This document shows positions 53,557 through 64,000 of a stretch of DNA of 64,000 nt, in pieces. The stretch comes from CAIWHR01 sp963708855 (GTDB lineage Bacteria; Pseudomonadota; Gammaproteobacteria; Burkholderiales; Casimicrobiaceae), in the NCBI GenBank assembly GCA_963708855.1, contig CAVPUM010000003.1, positions 1-64,000 on the forward strand, written 5' to 3'. Position 1 is the first letter of the stretch; each line of letters starts with the position of its first letter. A model generated the notes under the pieces. The model was not told the DNA's origin and made no database searches. It saw nothing but the letters and a program-made list of their open reading frames with translations. Made by a program: the position numbers and the translations under genes.

Positions 53557-53649
53557 TACCTTTGCGCGCGGGACCGGTAGCCTCCCGAGGTGTGGTTTCA
53601 CCATCGCCCGTGCGCATTGCGCCGGGCACTTTCTGACGAAGGAGCGAAG

Positions 53650-53934
53650 ATGAAGTCGATCGTTTTGGCGGCCGTCGTGGCCGCGGGGATCGCCGTGTCC
53701 GGCGCAGCGAACGCATCCGAAGCGCTGGCGAAAAGCAGCGGCTGCATGACGTGCCACGACATGGCCACCAAGAAGATGGGGCCGTCGTACAAGGACATCG
53801 CGGCCAAGTACAAGGGCAAGGCGGATGCGGAAAAGACGATCGTCGCGAATCTGAAGGCTGCCAAGGGCCATCCGGCCGTCAAGACGTCGGATGCCGATAC
53901 GGTCACGCTGGTGAAGTGGATCCTCGCGATGTAG
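53650..53934 (+). CDS. Periplasmic cytochrome c551-like protein, first of a pair
   Basis: 94 residues with signal peptide ending SGAANA, haem motif in KSSGCMTCHDMATKKMGPSYKDIAAKYKG and a C-terminal helix LVKWILAM. Small class I electron carrier. About two thirds identical by eye to its neighbour at 54073, an evident tandem duplication. An FNR-type site precedes it. Confidence 0.93.
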   Translation: MKSIVLAAVVAAGIAVSGAANASEALAKSSGCMTCHDMATKKMGPSYKDIAAKYKGKADAEKTIVANLKAAKGHPAVKTSDADTVTLVKWILAM

Positions 53935-54072
53935 GCATCGGCGCCCGAGCGGTGTCAACCCCGCGCCTCGCCCGTGCGTTAGAATGCGGCACGGGGCGCC
54001 GGGGGTTCGCCGGCAATGTGATTTGCCCGCACATCCGTCGGCCGGGCACTTGCGCAAAGAGGAGCAACCAGC

Positions 54073-54357
54073 ATGAAATCGATCGTTATTGCGGCCATCG
54101 TGGCCGTTGGGATGGCGGCTGCCGGCACGGCCAGCGCGCAGGAGGCACTGGCCAAGAGCAGCGGTTGCATGACCTGCCACGACATCAACACGAAGAAGAT
54201 GGGCCCGGCGTTCAAGGAAACGGCCGCCAAGTACAAGGGCAAGGCCGATGCCGAGGCCAAGCTCGTGACAATGCTCTCCACGGCCAAGGGTCACCCGGAA
54301 GTGAAGGCGAAGGGCGACGACCTGAAGGGCCTCGTCAAATGGGTGCTGTCGCTGTAG
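54073..54357 (+). CDS. Periplasmic cytochrome c551-like protein, second of a pair
   Basis: 94 residues, same plan as the previous gene: signal peptide ending TASAQ, SSGCMTCHDINTKKMGPAF, C-terminal LVKWVLSL. The 138 bases between the two genes hold only a right half-site GTCAA and a TAGAAT hexamer 21 bases later, possibly a second promoter. A strong terminator follows. Confidence 0.93.
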   Translation: MKSIVIAAIVAVGMAAAGTASAQEALAKSSGCMTCHDINTKKMGPAFKETAAKYKGKADAEAKLVTMLSTAKGHPEVKAKGDDLKGLVKWVLSL

Positions 54358-54378
54358 CAGCTGAGCCCGTTCCCCTCG

Positions 54379-54404
54379 AAAAGGCCGGCGGACGCCGGCT
54401 TTTT
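54379..54404 (+). terminator. Rho-independent terminator after cytochrome c551 pair
   Basis: AAAAGGCCGGCG, loop, CGCCGGCTTTTT; stem followed by a T-run, 22 bases after the stop. Confidence 0.85.
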
Positions 54405-54497
54405 CGTTGCCTGACCGGCGCAATCCGCCGCGATGTGCGTCGAGCTTGCGCCAGCGCAAACACCGCGATCCGCAACCGGGGCCGCTGCGGATAAGAT

Positions 54498-54512
54498 GTG
54501 ACGTTTCGTCGC
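54498..54512. promoter_or_regulatory. RegR/RegA-type box directly upstream of regB
   Basis: GTGACGTTTCGTCGC satisfies GNGRCRTTNNGNCGC at all fixed positions. It lies 31 bases before the regB start codon, which suggests feedback control of the regulator pair. Confidence 0.6.
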
Positions 54513-54543
54513 ACCACCGCTCGCCCCACCCCTGCTCCAAGGC

Positions 54544-55932
54544 ATGCCCGCCGACGCCGAAACCGCCGTTTCCGCTGCCCCGCTCCAGGGTGAGGGCAAG
54601 ACGCCCGCGCCCGCTGCCTGGTGGCGTTCCGCTCCACTGACCCCGGACCGGACCGATCCTCCCGCGCGGTGGCAGGATCCGGCGCTTCCGGCCAGTGTGC
54701 GGCAACTCATCGACCTGCGCAGCATCGCGATCGCGGGTCAGACGCTCGCGGTGGCGGGGGCCGTCCTGCTTGGAGTGTCGCTCCCCGTCGTCCCGATGGC
54801 GATCATCATCGCTGCGCTCGTTGCGTTGAATATCGTCGCCTCGGTGCGCCAGAAACGGGGGTCGCCGGCCACGCATGGCGCCGTCGCCGCCCAGCTAGCG
54901 CTCGACCTCGCGGCCTTCACCGCCCTCCTGCTCCTCGCCGGCGGATCGGCCAATCCGCTCACCTCCATCTACCTGCTGCACGTGGTCGTGATCGCGACGC
55001 TGCTGCCGTGGCGAAGCGCGCTCGCCGGCACGGCGCTCGTCATCGCGAGCCTTGCGCTGGCGATTCGCTTTGCGGAGCCGTTGCGGCACGCGGACGGCCA
55101 GCCGCTGTCGGAGGCGACGCTGGCGGTCGGTCTTTGGGTCAGCTTCGCGCTGACCGCGGCCGTGACCGCCTGGTTCGTCATCCGGCTCATCGCCACGCTG
55201 TGCGAGCACGAACGCCTGCTGCAGGAAGCCGCGCGACGGGCGCTGAACGACGAGACGGTCATGCGCATAGGCACGCTGGCGGCCGGCGCCGCGCACGAGC
55301 TCGGAACGCCGCTCACCACGATGACCATGGTCGTCGGCGAAATGCAGCGCGAAGCCGATACGCCGGCGCGGCAGCGCGACACCGCGATCCTGGCCGCGCA
55401 GATAGAGGCGTGCCGGCAGGCGCTGTCCAATCTGTGCGCGGCTGCGGGTCACGCCCGCGCCGAGGACGGCGGTCCGGAGAGGTTCGACGCGTTTCTGGCA
55501 TCGGTGGCGGCGCGGTTCCGCGCGATGCGACCCGATGTTCCGCTGCAGACCCGCTGGGACGGCGCACTCCCGGCGCCGGAGATCTTCGCCGACCGGTCGC
55601 TGCGACAGTCGCTGCTGATTCTTCTCAACAACGCTGCCGACGCCTCCCCGCATCGGGTCGACATCACGGCCCGCTGGGACGCGCAATCGCTTTACGTGGC
55701 CGTCACTGACCGCGGTAGCGGCGTTGCGCCCGACCACATCGACATGCTGGGACGAGCTTTCTTCACGACGAAGGCTCCCGGGCAGGGCACCGGACTCGGG
55801 CTTGTCCTCGCCGCGTCGACGGTGAGTCGCCTCGGTGGTACAGTCCGCTGGTCGAATCGCGGCGACGGCGGGCTCTGCGCAGAGATCCGGTTGCCGCTGG
55901 ATCGCCTGCTGCTGTCGTCGCCATGCCCATGA
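54544..55932 (+). CDS. regB: Redox sensor histidine kinase RegB/PrrB family
   Basis: 462 residues with six hydrophobic helices in the first 225 residues. Between helices 3 and 4 is GGSANPLTSIYLLHVVVI, corresponding to the quinone-sensing GGxxNPF loop of RegB with L instead of F. H-box AAHELGTPLTTM, N-box LLILLNNAADASPH, and G-boxes DRGSGVAPDH and GQGTGLGLVLA are present. RegB senses the redox state of the quinone pool and phosphorylates RegA. It overlaps regA by 10 bases. Confidence 0.9.
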   Translation: MPADAETAVSAAPLQGEGKTPAPAAWWRSAPLTPDRTDPPARWQDPALPASVRQLIDLRSIAIAGQTLAVAGAVLLGVSLPVVPMAIIIAALVALNIVASVRQKRGSPATHGAVAAQLALDLAAFTALLLLAGGSANPLTSIYLLHVVVIATLLPWRSALAGTALVIASLALAIRFAEPLRHADGQPLSEATLAVGLWVSFALTAAVTAWFVIRLIATLCEHERLLQEAARRALNDETVMRIGTLAAGAAHELGTPLTTMTMVVGEMQREADTPARQRDTAILAAQIEACRQALSNLCAAAGHARAEDGGPERFDAFLASVAARFRAMRPDVPLQTRWDGALPAPEIFADRSLRQSLLILLNNAADASPHRVDITARWDAQSLYVAVTDRGSGVAPDHIDMLGRAFFTTKAPGQGTGLGLVLAASTVSRLGGTVRWSNRGDGGLCAEIRLPLDRLLLSSPCP

Positions 55933-56486
55933 ACCCCGCCAAACCCGATTCGCACGATCGAGCGCGCCTGTTGCTGGTCGACGACGATCGTGCGCTTTGC
56001 GAGGTCATGGGACGGGCGTTCGCGGCGCGCGGATTCGACGTGGTCGCCGTGCACACGGTGGAAGACGCGATCCGCACGATCGACGGTGATCCGCCCGAGT
56101 TCGCAATCGTCGACCTCAAGCTGCCCGACCATTCGGGCCTCAAGATCGTGTCTCACCTCAAGACGGCGGATGCCTGCACGCGCATCGTCGTGCTCACCGG
56201 GCACGGCAGCATCCCGACGGCGATCGAGGCGATCAAGCTCGGCGCGACGTATTACCTTACCAAGCCCACCGACGCCGACGCCGTGCTGGCGGCATTCGGA
56301 CGGGAGGGTGGTGACGACGCCGTGCCGATCGACGCGAAGCCCATGAGCGTCGAACGCGTCGAGTGGGAGCATATCCAGCACGTTCTGCATGAGAACGGCG
56401 GGAATGTCTCCGCGACAGCGCGCGCGCTGTCGATGCACCGGCGCACGCTGCAACGCAAGCTCCTTCGCCGACCGGCGAAGGCCTGA
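55923..56486 (+). CDS. regA: Redox response regulator RegA/PrrA family
   Basis: 187 residues. Receiver domain with LLLVDDDRALCEV, phosphoacceptor aspartate in AIVDLKLPDHSG and the lysine in YLTKPTDADAV. The C-terminal Fis-type helix-turn-helix ends MHRRTLQRKL, the highly conserved recognition helix of RegA/PrrA/ActR. RegA controls respiration, electron transfer and CO2 fixation genes in other proteobacteria. Boxes of its type lie upstream of both mtrA genes and regB in this window. Confidence 0.93.
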   Translation: MPMNPAKPDSHDRARLLLVDDDRALCEVMGRAFAARGFDVVAVHTVEDAIRTIDGDPPEFAIVDLKLPDHSGLKIVSHLKTADACTRIVVLTGHGSIPTAIEAIKLGATYYLTKPTDADAVLAAFGREGGDDAVPIDAKPMSVERVEWEHIQHVLHENGGNVSATARALSMHRRTLQRKLLRRPAKA

Positions 56487-56577
56487 CGCGCCCGCGGGAA
56501 GCGGGAAGCCGGGCGCGCGGCCAAGCCCGCACCCGGGCGACCGCCGCTGGAGGCAGCGAGGGTCGAGGCCGCTTCCC

Positions 56578-57924
56578 TCAGCCCTTCGTCGCGTCGAGGT
56601 TCATCTCCGGCCATTTCCTGCCGTGGCAGGCCGGATTGGAACAGAAGCTGCCGCCGTCCTTGCCCCACTTGATCGGGCCGTGGCACATCGCGCACGAGCT
56701 GTCGATCTTCGAGCGGTGGTCGTGCATCCAGTTCGGCGCGTTGTGGCCTTCCGGCGGCGTCAGGCCCTGAGCGACGGTCGACGCGACGGTCTTCAGACTG
56801 CCGTCGATCGTGACCTGCGGGAGGTCGTGGCACAGCGTGCACTGCAGCCTGATCGCCTCGCCCTTCTCGTTCACGTGCTTGCCGTCGTGGCAGCGGAAGC
56901 AACCGGGGAAGTCCTTGTGCCCGACGTGGTTCGGGAACGACTTCCACGTGAGGTCCTTCGCCTCGAACTCGGACAGCTTGAGGACTTCGAGCATCGCCGC
57001 CGCGAACTGCGCCTCGGCCGCCTTCGCCTCGGGCTTCAGCTCGCCCTTGGGCGCCGCGTCGGCGATGATCTGCTGGAATTTCGGGACCTGTTCCTCCATC
57101 GGGCCGTGCAGCGTCGAGGCCTTGTCGATGATCGCGAGCGCGCGCGCCTTGATCGACGGCAGGCTGCGGTCGATCTTGCCCTCCGAGATCGCCTGGTCGA
57201 CGCGATCCGACGGGTTGACGAACGGGTGGCCCGCCGCATTGTGGCAGTCGGAGCACTCCATCCGCTGCTTCGGCTTCTGGTCCATCTCGGCACGGCCGAC
57301 CTTGCTCGCGGCGTCGAAGTAGGTCGTGGTCTTGCCGTCCTTGCCCGTGATGCGAACCCAGGGGATCGTGCGCTTCTGCGCGTCGTCGGTGACGAACTCG
57401 ACGTTCTGGGCGATGTGCCAGTGAATGCCGCGCGTCGCCTTGTCGCGCGCCTCGCCGCTGCCCGTGTGCACGACGAGCCGCGTGCGCGTTTCCGTGTTCT
57501 TGGCGTCGGCTTCGTAGTGGACCTTGGTGCGGACCCGGTCGGAGTGGTTGACCTCCGGCCAGTGACAGCTCTCGCAGTTGTCGCGAGCCGGGCGCAGCGT
57601 CGTGGCCGCGAGCGGCCGCTTGTACCCGGTGACCATGCCCAGCAGCTCGTGGTAGTGCGCCATCTTGAGCGTCATCAGCTGCAGCGTGGGCAGCCGCCCC
57701 ATGTGGCACTCGACGCACTGGACGCGCGCGTGCGACGCGACGGCGTAGGCCCGCGGCTCCTCCGGGTGGACCGCGTGGCAGTTGTCGGTGCAGAACGCGT
57801 TGCTGTTGCTGTACTCCCACGCGACGATGCCGCCCGCGCCCAGGACCGCCAGAGCGATGGCGCCGACGACGAGCGTGGTCACCGTGCCCAGCATCAAGGT
57901 GCGCCGCCCCAATGTGATCTTCAT
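56578..57924 (-). CDS. Membrane-anchored NapC/NirT-like octahaem cytochrome
   Basis: 448 residues. One N-terminal helix (TLMLGTVTTLVVGAIALAVL) anchors it; the first haem site is CTDNCHAVHPEEP, a CX3CH motif as in some NapC/NirT-like quinol cytochromes. Six usual motifs follow: CVECH, CESCH, CSDCH, CFRCH, CTLCH, CAMCH. The last site, CSNPACH, is CX4CH. So eight haem sites, two of unusual spacing, which may need special haem lyase activity. Start ATG at 57924 follows GGAGGGA. It is the last gene of the operon with a cytochrome b and an undecahaem cytochrome. Confidence 0.85.
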   Translation of the reverse strand: MKITLGRRTLMLGTVTTLVVGAIALAVLGAGGIVAWEYSNSNAFCTDNCHAVHPEEPRAYAVASHARVQCVECHMGRLPTLQLMTLKMAHYHELLGMVTGYKRPLAATTLRPARDNCESCHWPEVNHSDRVRTKVHYEADAKNTETRTRLVVHTGSGEARDKATRGIHWHIAQNVEFVTDDAQKRTIPWVRITGKDGKTTTYFDAASKVGRAEMDQKPKQRMECSDCHNAAGHPFVNPSDRVDQAISEGKIDRSLPSIKARALAIIDKASTLHGPMEEQVPKFQQIIADAAPKGELKPEAKAAEAQFAAAMLEVLKLSEFEAKDLTWKSFPNHVGHKDFPGCFRCHDGKHVNEKGEAIRLQCTLCHDLPQVTIDGSLKTVASTVAQGLTPPEGHNAPNWMHDHRSKIDSSCAMCHGPIKWGKDGGSFCSNPACHGRKWPEMNLDATKG

Positions 57925-57990
57925 CGCCGATTCCCTCCCTGTGGTCCCGCGCACCGGTGGCCGGGTGCAACGACCTGCCGGATATTGTAA

Positions 57991-58869
57991 CTAGAAGATG
58001 CTGTAGACGATCAGCACGATCGCCACGATGCCGAGCGTCAGCGCCGTGCCGCCGACGACCCAGCCGAACCACTTCGCTTCGGCGGTCGGCGCCGGCGCTT
58101 CCTTCTCGGCGAGCCGGCCTTCCCTGACCAGCCGCTCGTATTCGGCCAGGCGCTCCGACTTGAGCTCGTGCTCGGAAATGCGCCCGGTGAAGATCACGGT
58201 GTCCATCGGGAACTTCGCGGGCCGCACGTGGCCGTTGAAGAAGTGGAAGGTGAAGATGAAGCCGGCGGCGAGCAGCGCCTCCTCGCCGTGCACCAGCGCC
58301 GCGATGTTGAACATCCAGCCGGGCAGGAGCTGCGAGAAGAACACCGGGAACCAGAGCAGCAGCCCGGAGCCGCCGATGATCACCATCCCCCAGAACACCG
58401 CCCAGTAGTCGAACTTCTCCCAGTAGGTCCAGCGGTCGAACTGGGGCTGCGGCCCGGCGCCGACGAACCACTTGAAGTTGCGCACGATGTCGACGATGTC
58501 CTGCGGTTGCGGCACCAGCGAGTCCGGGCCCCAGAGGAGCGGCAGGACGCCGCCGCGCGCGATCGCCTTCGACAGCAGGAGGACCACGTGGCTCGAGAAC
58601 ACGAGGATCATCACGCACGCGCAGATCCGGTGAATGACGCCGGCGCTCTCGAACCCGCCGAGGATGCGCGCGAGCGTCGCGGCCCACGGCTCGTCCGCGT
58701 ACAGAAGCGGCAGGCCGGTCAGCGCGCAGCCGACGAAAGTCAGCATCAGCCCCGCGTGCATGACGCGCTGGGGCGCCGTGAAGCGCCGGTAGTAGCGCTG
58801 CGCGGGACCGGCGGTGCCGGCCGCGACGCCGGCCGCCGGAGCAGCCGGATTACCCGTAGCGATCGCCAT
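57991..58869 (-). CDS. Membrane cytochrome b (formate dehydrogenase gamma/cyt b561-like)
   Basis: 292 residues with four main helices and a C-terminal fifth. Histidines suited for b-haem: APQRVMHAGLMLTFVG, VIHRICACVMILVFSSHVVLL and FIFTFHFFNGHVRP, the last followed by KFPMDTVIFTGRIS as in FdnI-type subunits. The ATG overlaps the stop of the multihaem gene by one base. With the neighbouring multihaem proteins it would form a quinol-oxidising (or quinone-reducing) module that moves electrons to or from the periplasm. Confidence 0.87.
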   Translation of the reverse strand: MAIATGNPAAPAAGVAAGTAGPAQRYYRRFTAPQRVMHAGLMLTFVGCALTGLPLLYADEPWAATLARILGGFESAGVIHRICACVMILVFSSHVVLLLSKAIARGGVLPLLWGPDSLVPQPQDIVDIVRNFKWFVGAGPQPQFDRWTYWEKFDYWAVFWGMVIIGGSGLLLWFPVFFSQLLPGWMFNIAALVHGEEALLAAGFIFTFHFFNGHVRPAKFPMDTVIFTGRISEHELKSERLAEYERLVREGRLAEKEAPAPTAEAKWFGWVVGGTALTLGIVAIVLIVYSIF

Positions 58870-60126
58870 CAATGCCTTTCGTCACGTTTGCGGCCGCCCC
58901 CGAACTTGACGGCGAGCTCGCGATAGAGCCAGAGGATCGAGTGGAGGCCGAAGAACGCGAACACGCCGAACAGCAGGAACTCCATGAACATGGCGGCGTA
59001 GTAGTAGAGGGGATCGCGGTTCCTGTCGTGCCGGTTCGCGTGCGGATCGATGTTGGCGAAGTTCGCGCCCGCCCCGGCGTGGCAGGCCTGGCATGTCTTG
59101 AGCCTGTTCTCCTTCGACACCTTCGACGCGGGGTTCGCTGCCGGCAGCACCTCGTGCGCGCCATGACAGGAGGCGCAGGTCGCCACCCGCGCGTAGCCGA
59201 GTGCCGTCACCTGGCCGTGGAACGTGTTGCGGTAGGTCGATATGTAATCGGCATGGCAGTTGCCGCATTCCTTGATGACCTCGGTCTGGAAGGACGGCTT
59301 GTCGTGCTCCTGGATCGCGTGCGCGCTGTGGCAGTCCGTGCATCCGGGCGCCGCGAGCATGCCCTCCTGGCGCAGCTTGCCGTGCATGCTCTGGACGTAC
59401 GCCTCGCGCTCCTTCTTGTGGCAGCTGCCGCAGGTGTCCGGGATCCGGGCGCGATGGGTGCGGCTCTCCGCTTCGCCCTTGGCGCGGATGTCGTGCGCGC
59501 CGTGGCAGTTCGTGCAGGTGGGCGCCGAAGCCTGCGCCGCACCCTGGAGCGCCTTGCCGTGGATGCTGTCGTGGAACTTGCTGCCGATGTTGCCGCCGGG
59601 CAGCTTGCCCTTGGCCACGACGGCATCGCTGCCGTGGCACTTGCCGCAGGTGGCCTCGACGTTCGCGTGATTCGTGCGCGAATCCTCGCCCTTTGCCCGC
59701 TTGATGTCGTGCGTGCCGTGGCAATCCGTGCAGGTGGCGGCGACGGCGTTGCCGCCCTTGCGCGCCAGCGCCGTGCACGGTCCCCGCGTACTCCTTGACC
59801 GCCTTGCTCGTGGCAGGTCGCGCAGTTGACCGGCTTCAGCTTGTCGGGATGCGGGAGCTTCGTCGGCCGAGACATCCGCGTGGCAGTCGGTGCATTTCAG
59901 CTTGAGTTCGCCGTGCACCGACGCGCCGAACTTCGCTCCGTCGACGGCGATCGACTTGCCGCCCGCGCCCTTGGCGTCGGCGGCGGCATGGCACATCTGG
60001 CAGGTTTCGTTCGGGTTCGGGGGCGCCGCCGGGGCTGCCGCCCGGGTTGCTGCCGGCGCGGAGGCGGCGGCAGCGAGGCAGAAGACAGCCGCACAGGGCC
60101 TGAAATATTGTTTTGGCGAGAATCAT
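58869..60126 (-). CDS. Undecahaem c-type cytochrome with C-terminal membrane helix
   Basis: About 418 residues. Signal peptide MILAKTIFQALC... then AVFCLAAAASAPA in the next frame, eleven CxxCH motifs (CQMCH, CTDCH, CATCH, CTDCH, CGKCH, CTNCH, CGSCH, CTDCH, CGNCH, CASCH, CQACH), and a C-terminal helix FMEFLLFGVFAFFGLHSILW that anchors it. Frame breaks near 60095, 59865 and 59780 are needed to join the start and haems 1-3 to the rest. The repeated GTHDIK/GAHDIR pattern after haems is typical of cytochromes paired with cytochrome b561-like subunits. First gene of a three-gene operon. Confidence 0.83.
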
Positions 60127-60235
60127 CCGATATCCCTGCGAGGGACGCGCGGCACACACCGGCCGCGACCCGCGCATTGCGCGGGCCCGGGGCGCACCAC
60201 TGGCGAATGGTGTCACCCGGTTCCGCCCCGCGGTC

Positions 60236-60249
60236 TTGACCTGTGTCAA
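60236..60249 (-). promoter_or_regulatory. FNR/DNR-type site upstream of the undecahaem cytochrome operon
   Basis: On the minus strand TTGACACAGGTCAA (TTGAC-N4-GTCAA), a perfect palindrome in the outer bases, with an ACCATT -10-like hexamer 24 bases downstream. It lies 110 bases before the gene start at 60126. Confidence 0.65.
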
Positions 60250-60331
60250 TCCGCGCCGCTCGACGCCGGGATTCGCCGCGACCGGTTGCCGGGATGGCGC
60301 GCGAGTCCCCGGACCAACGCGGTTCAAGGGT

Positions 60332-61315
60332 TCAGTCGCCTCGCACGCGTCCTTCGCGGACCAGCGCCGTGTAGAGCTTCACGTCGGCTTCGATGCGCGC
60401 CGTCAGCTGCTGCGGCGTCGACGGGGTCACCTCGAAGCCGGCCGCTTCGATCCGGCCGCGCACCGCCGGCGCCGCCAGCGCATCGACCACCTCGCGCTGG
60501 ATCGCCGCCAGTACCGCGGGCGGCGTGCCGGCGACGCCGACCAGCGCCGCCCACGGCCGCATCTCCACCGCCGGCCCGCCGGCTTCGACGATGGTCGGAA
60601 TTTCCGGCGCCTCGGCCAGCCGCGCCGGCGCGGCCACCGCCAGCGCCTTCATCTTGCCGCCCTTGAGGTAGCCGCTCGCCGAATTGAGCCCGAACACGGT
60701 GAAGTCGACATCGCCGAGCGCCACCGCGGTGAAAAGAGCGCCCGCCTCCTTGAACGGAACGTGCAGCATGTTCACGTTGGCCGCCCGTGCCAGCGTTTCG
60801 ACGCACATCTGCGTCGGGTGGCCGTTGCCAAGCGAGGCGTAGCTCACCTTCCCCGGCTGCCGCCGGGCGTCGGCCAGCATCTCCGCCACCGTGGCGTAGC
60901 GGCTCTTCGACGCGACCAGGATCAGGAACGTGGCGCGAAACAGCAGCGATATCGGCACCAGGTCTCGCGCAGGATCGTAGGGCAGCGACGCGTGGATGAG
61001 CGGATTCACGGCGAGCGTACCGGTGTCCCCGACAAACAGCGTGTGGCCGTCCGGCGGCGTGTTGCGCACGTCCGCGAACGCCACGATGCCGGACGCCCCG
61101 GGCTTGTTGTCGACGATCACCGGCTGGCCCCAGCGCTGCGCCAGCCGTTCGGCCAGCGCACGGGCGACGAGGTCGGGTCCGATGCCGACCGAGTACGGGA
61201 CGACGATGCGCACGGTGCGCGCGGGAAATGCGGCGGCCGCGATCGCGGCGCGCGGCGCCAGCGCGCAGCCCGCCAGCGTCACGAGCATGCGGCGGCGCGT
61301 GGTGACGACAGCCAT
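60332..61315 (-). CDS. Tripartite tricarboxylate transporter substrate-binding protein (TctC/Bug family)
   Basis: Periplasmic binding protein, 327 residues. Signal sequence RRRMLVTLAGCALAPRAAIA; family motifs VPYSVGIGPDLVARALAERL, IVDNKPGASGIVAF and YASLGNGHPTQMCVETLA are clear. ATG at 61315 is preferred over 61333 because of a GAGGA site and signal position. Betaproteobacteria have many orphan members; no tctAB is near. Ligand unknown (carboxylic acids in known cases). Confidence 0.88.
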   Translation of the reverse strand: MAVVTTRRRMLVTLAGCALAPRAAIAAAAFPARTVRIVVPYSVGIGPDLVARALAERLAQRWGQPVIVDNKPGASGIVAFADVRNTPPDGHTLFVGDTGTLAVNPLIHASLPYDPARDLVPISLLFRATFLILVASKSRYATVAEMLADARRQPGKVSYASLGNGHPTQMCVETLARAANVNMLHVPFKEAGALFTAVALGDVDFTVFGLNSASGYLKGGKMKALAVAAPARLAEAPEIPTIVEAGGPAVEMRPWAALVGVAGTPPAVLAAIQREVVDALAAPAVRGRIEAAGFEVTPSTPQQLTARIEADVKLYTALVREGRVRGD

Positions 61316-61329
61316 TGGCTCGGGCGTCC

Positions 61330-63961
<2,632 letters not shown>

Positions 63962-64000
63962 GACTCCCGCCTGCGGCCGTGCCGATGGCTCCGGCCCGCT

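Noticed and set aside
53945..53958. FNR site between the two c551 genes
   Set aside because: Only a right half GTCAA with a TAGAAT hexamer is present; the left half is missing, so it is mentioned but not listed as a site.

Overview
The window is a high-GC chromosomal segment that reads as betaproteobacterial (Rhodocyclales, Burkholderiales or Nitrosomonadales type). The reasons are NuoLMN, a split MetH without its homocysteine domain, a complete Na+-NQR operon with ApbE and NqrM, a RegB/RegA redox pair, and many soluble class I cytochromes. No rRNA, tRNA, CRISPR array or intact insertion sequence is visible. Roughly 25 single-base frame breaks hit conserved genes (nuoL, nuoM, nuoN, nqrB, metH and others). 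They look like sequencing or assembly indels, so affected genes are annotated across the break.

Layout. 1-3825: 3' end of the nuo operon (nuoL, nuoM, nuoN). 3863-9507: Phd/VapC-type toxin-antitoxin pair, class V aminotransferase, membrane Mrr-like nuclease, small thioredoxin, permease and beta-carbonic anhydrase. 9509-11701: arsC-acr3-sigZ arsenic operon. 11874-14745: Spy-like periplasmic protein divergent from an OmpR/EnvZ-type pair. 14784-19414: MobB-like protein with a lost P-loop, CysQ-like phosphatase, ATPase remnant and modABC. 19469-31304: a cyclic-nucleotide-binding-domain protein, a hexaheme cytochrome, a membrane HdrD-like Fe-S protein and nqrABCDEF-CBS-apbE-nqrM. 31201-39744: metabolic and housekeeping genes plus a monoheme cytochrome.

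39768-60249 is the most unusual part, an extracellular electron transfer island. It has two tandem mtrA-mtrB modules: decaheme periplasmic cytochromes of the DmsE/MtrA family, each followed by an MtrB/PioB-type outer-membrane porin. Both porins carry a Pro/Ala linker and an OmpA-like peptidoglycan-binding domain at the C-terminus, which MtrB and PioB normally lack. The two porin tails and terminators are nearly identical in DNA although the barrels differ. A scar of a third module follows (mtr promoter fused to the last strand of an MtrB without OmpA tail). Further on come cytochromes with 1, 4, 1, 2, 1 and 1 haem sites, RegB/RegA, and an operon for an apparent membrane quinol:cytochrome module (undecaheme cytochrome, cytochrome b, NapC-like octaheme cytochrome). 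The window holds about 56 haem-binding motifs.

The genes can be read as one chain: quinone pool <-> cytochrome b/multihaem module or NQR <-> soluble periplasmic cytochromes <-> MtrA <-> MtrB conduit <-> outside. Direction (Fe(II) oxidation or acceptor reduction) cannot be told from sequence. FNR/DNR-type palindromes (TTGAC-N4-GTCAA type) with a constant spacing to a -10-like hexamer lie upstream of most cytochrome operons. RegR/RegA-type boxes (GNGRCRTTNNGNCGC) lie upstream of both mtrA genes and of regB itself. Together they suggest one redox-controlled regulon.
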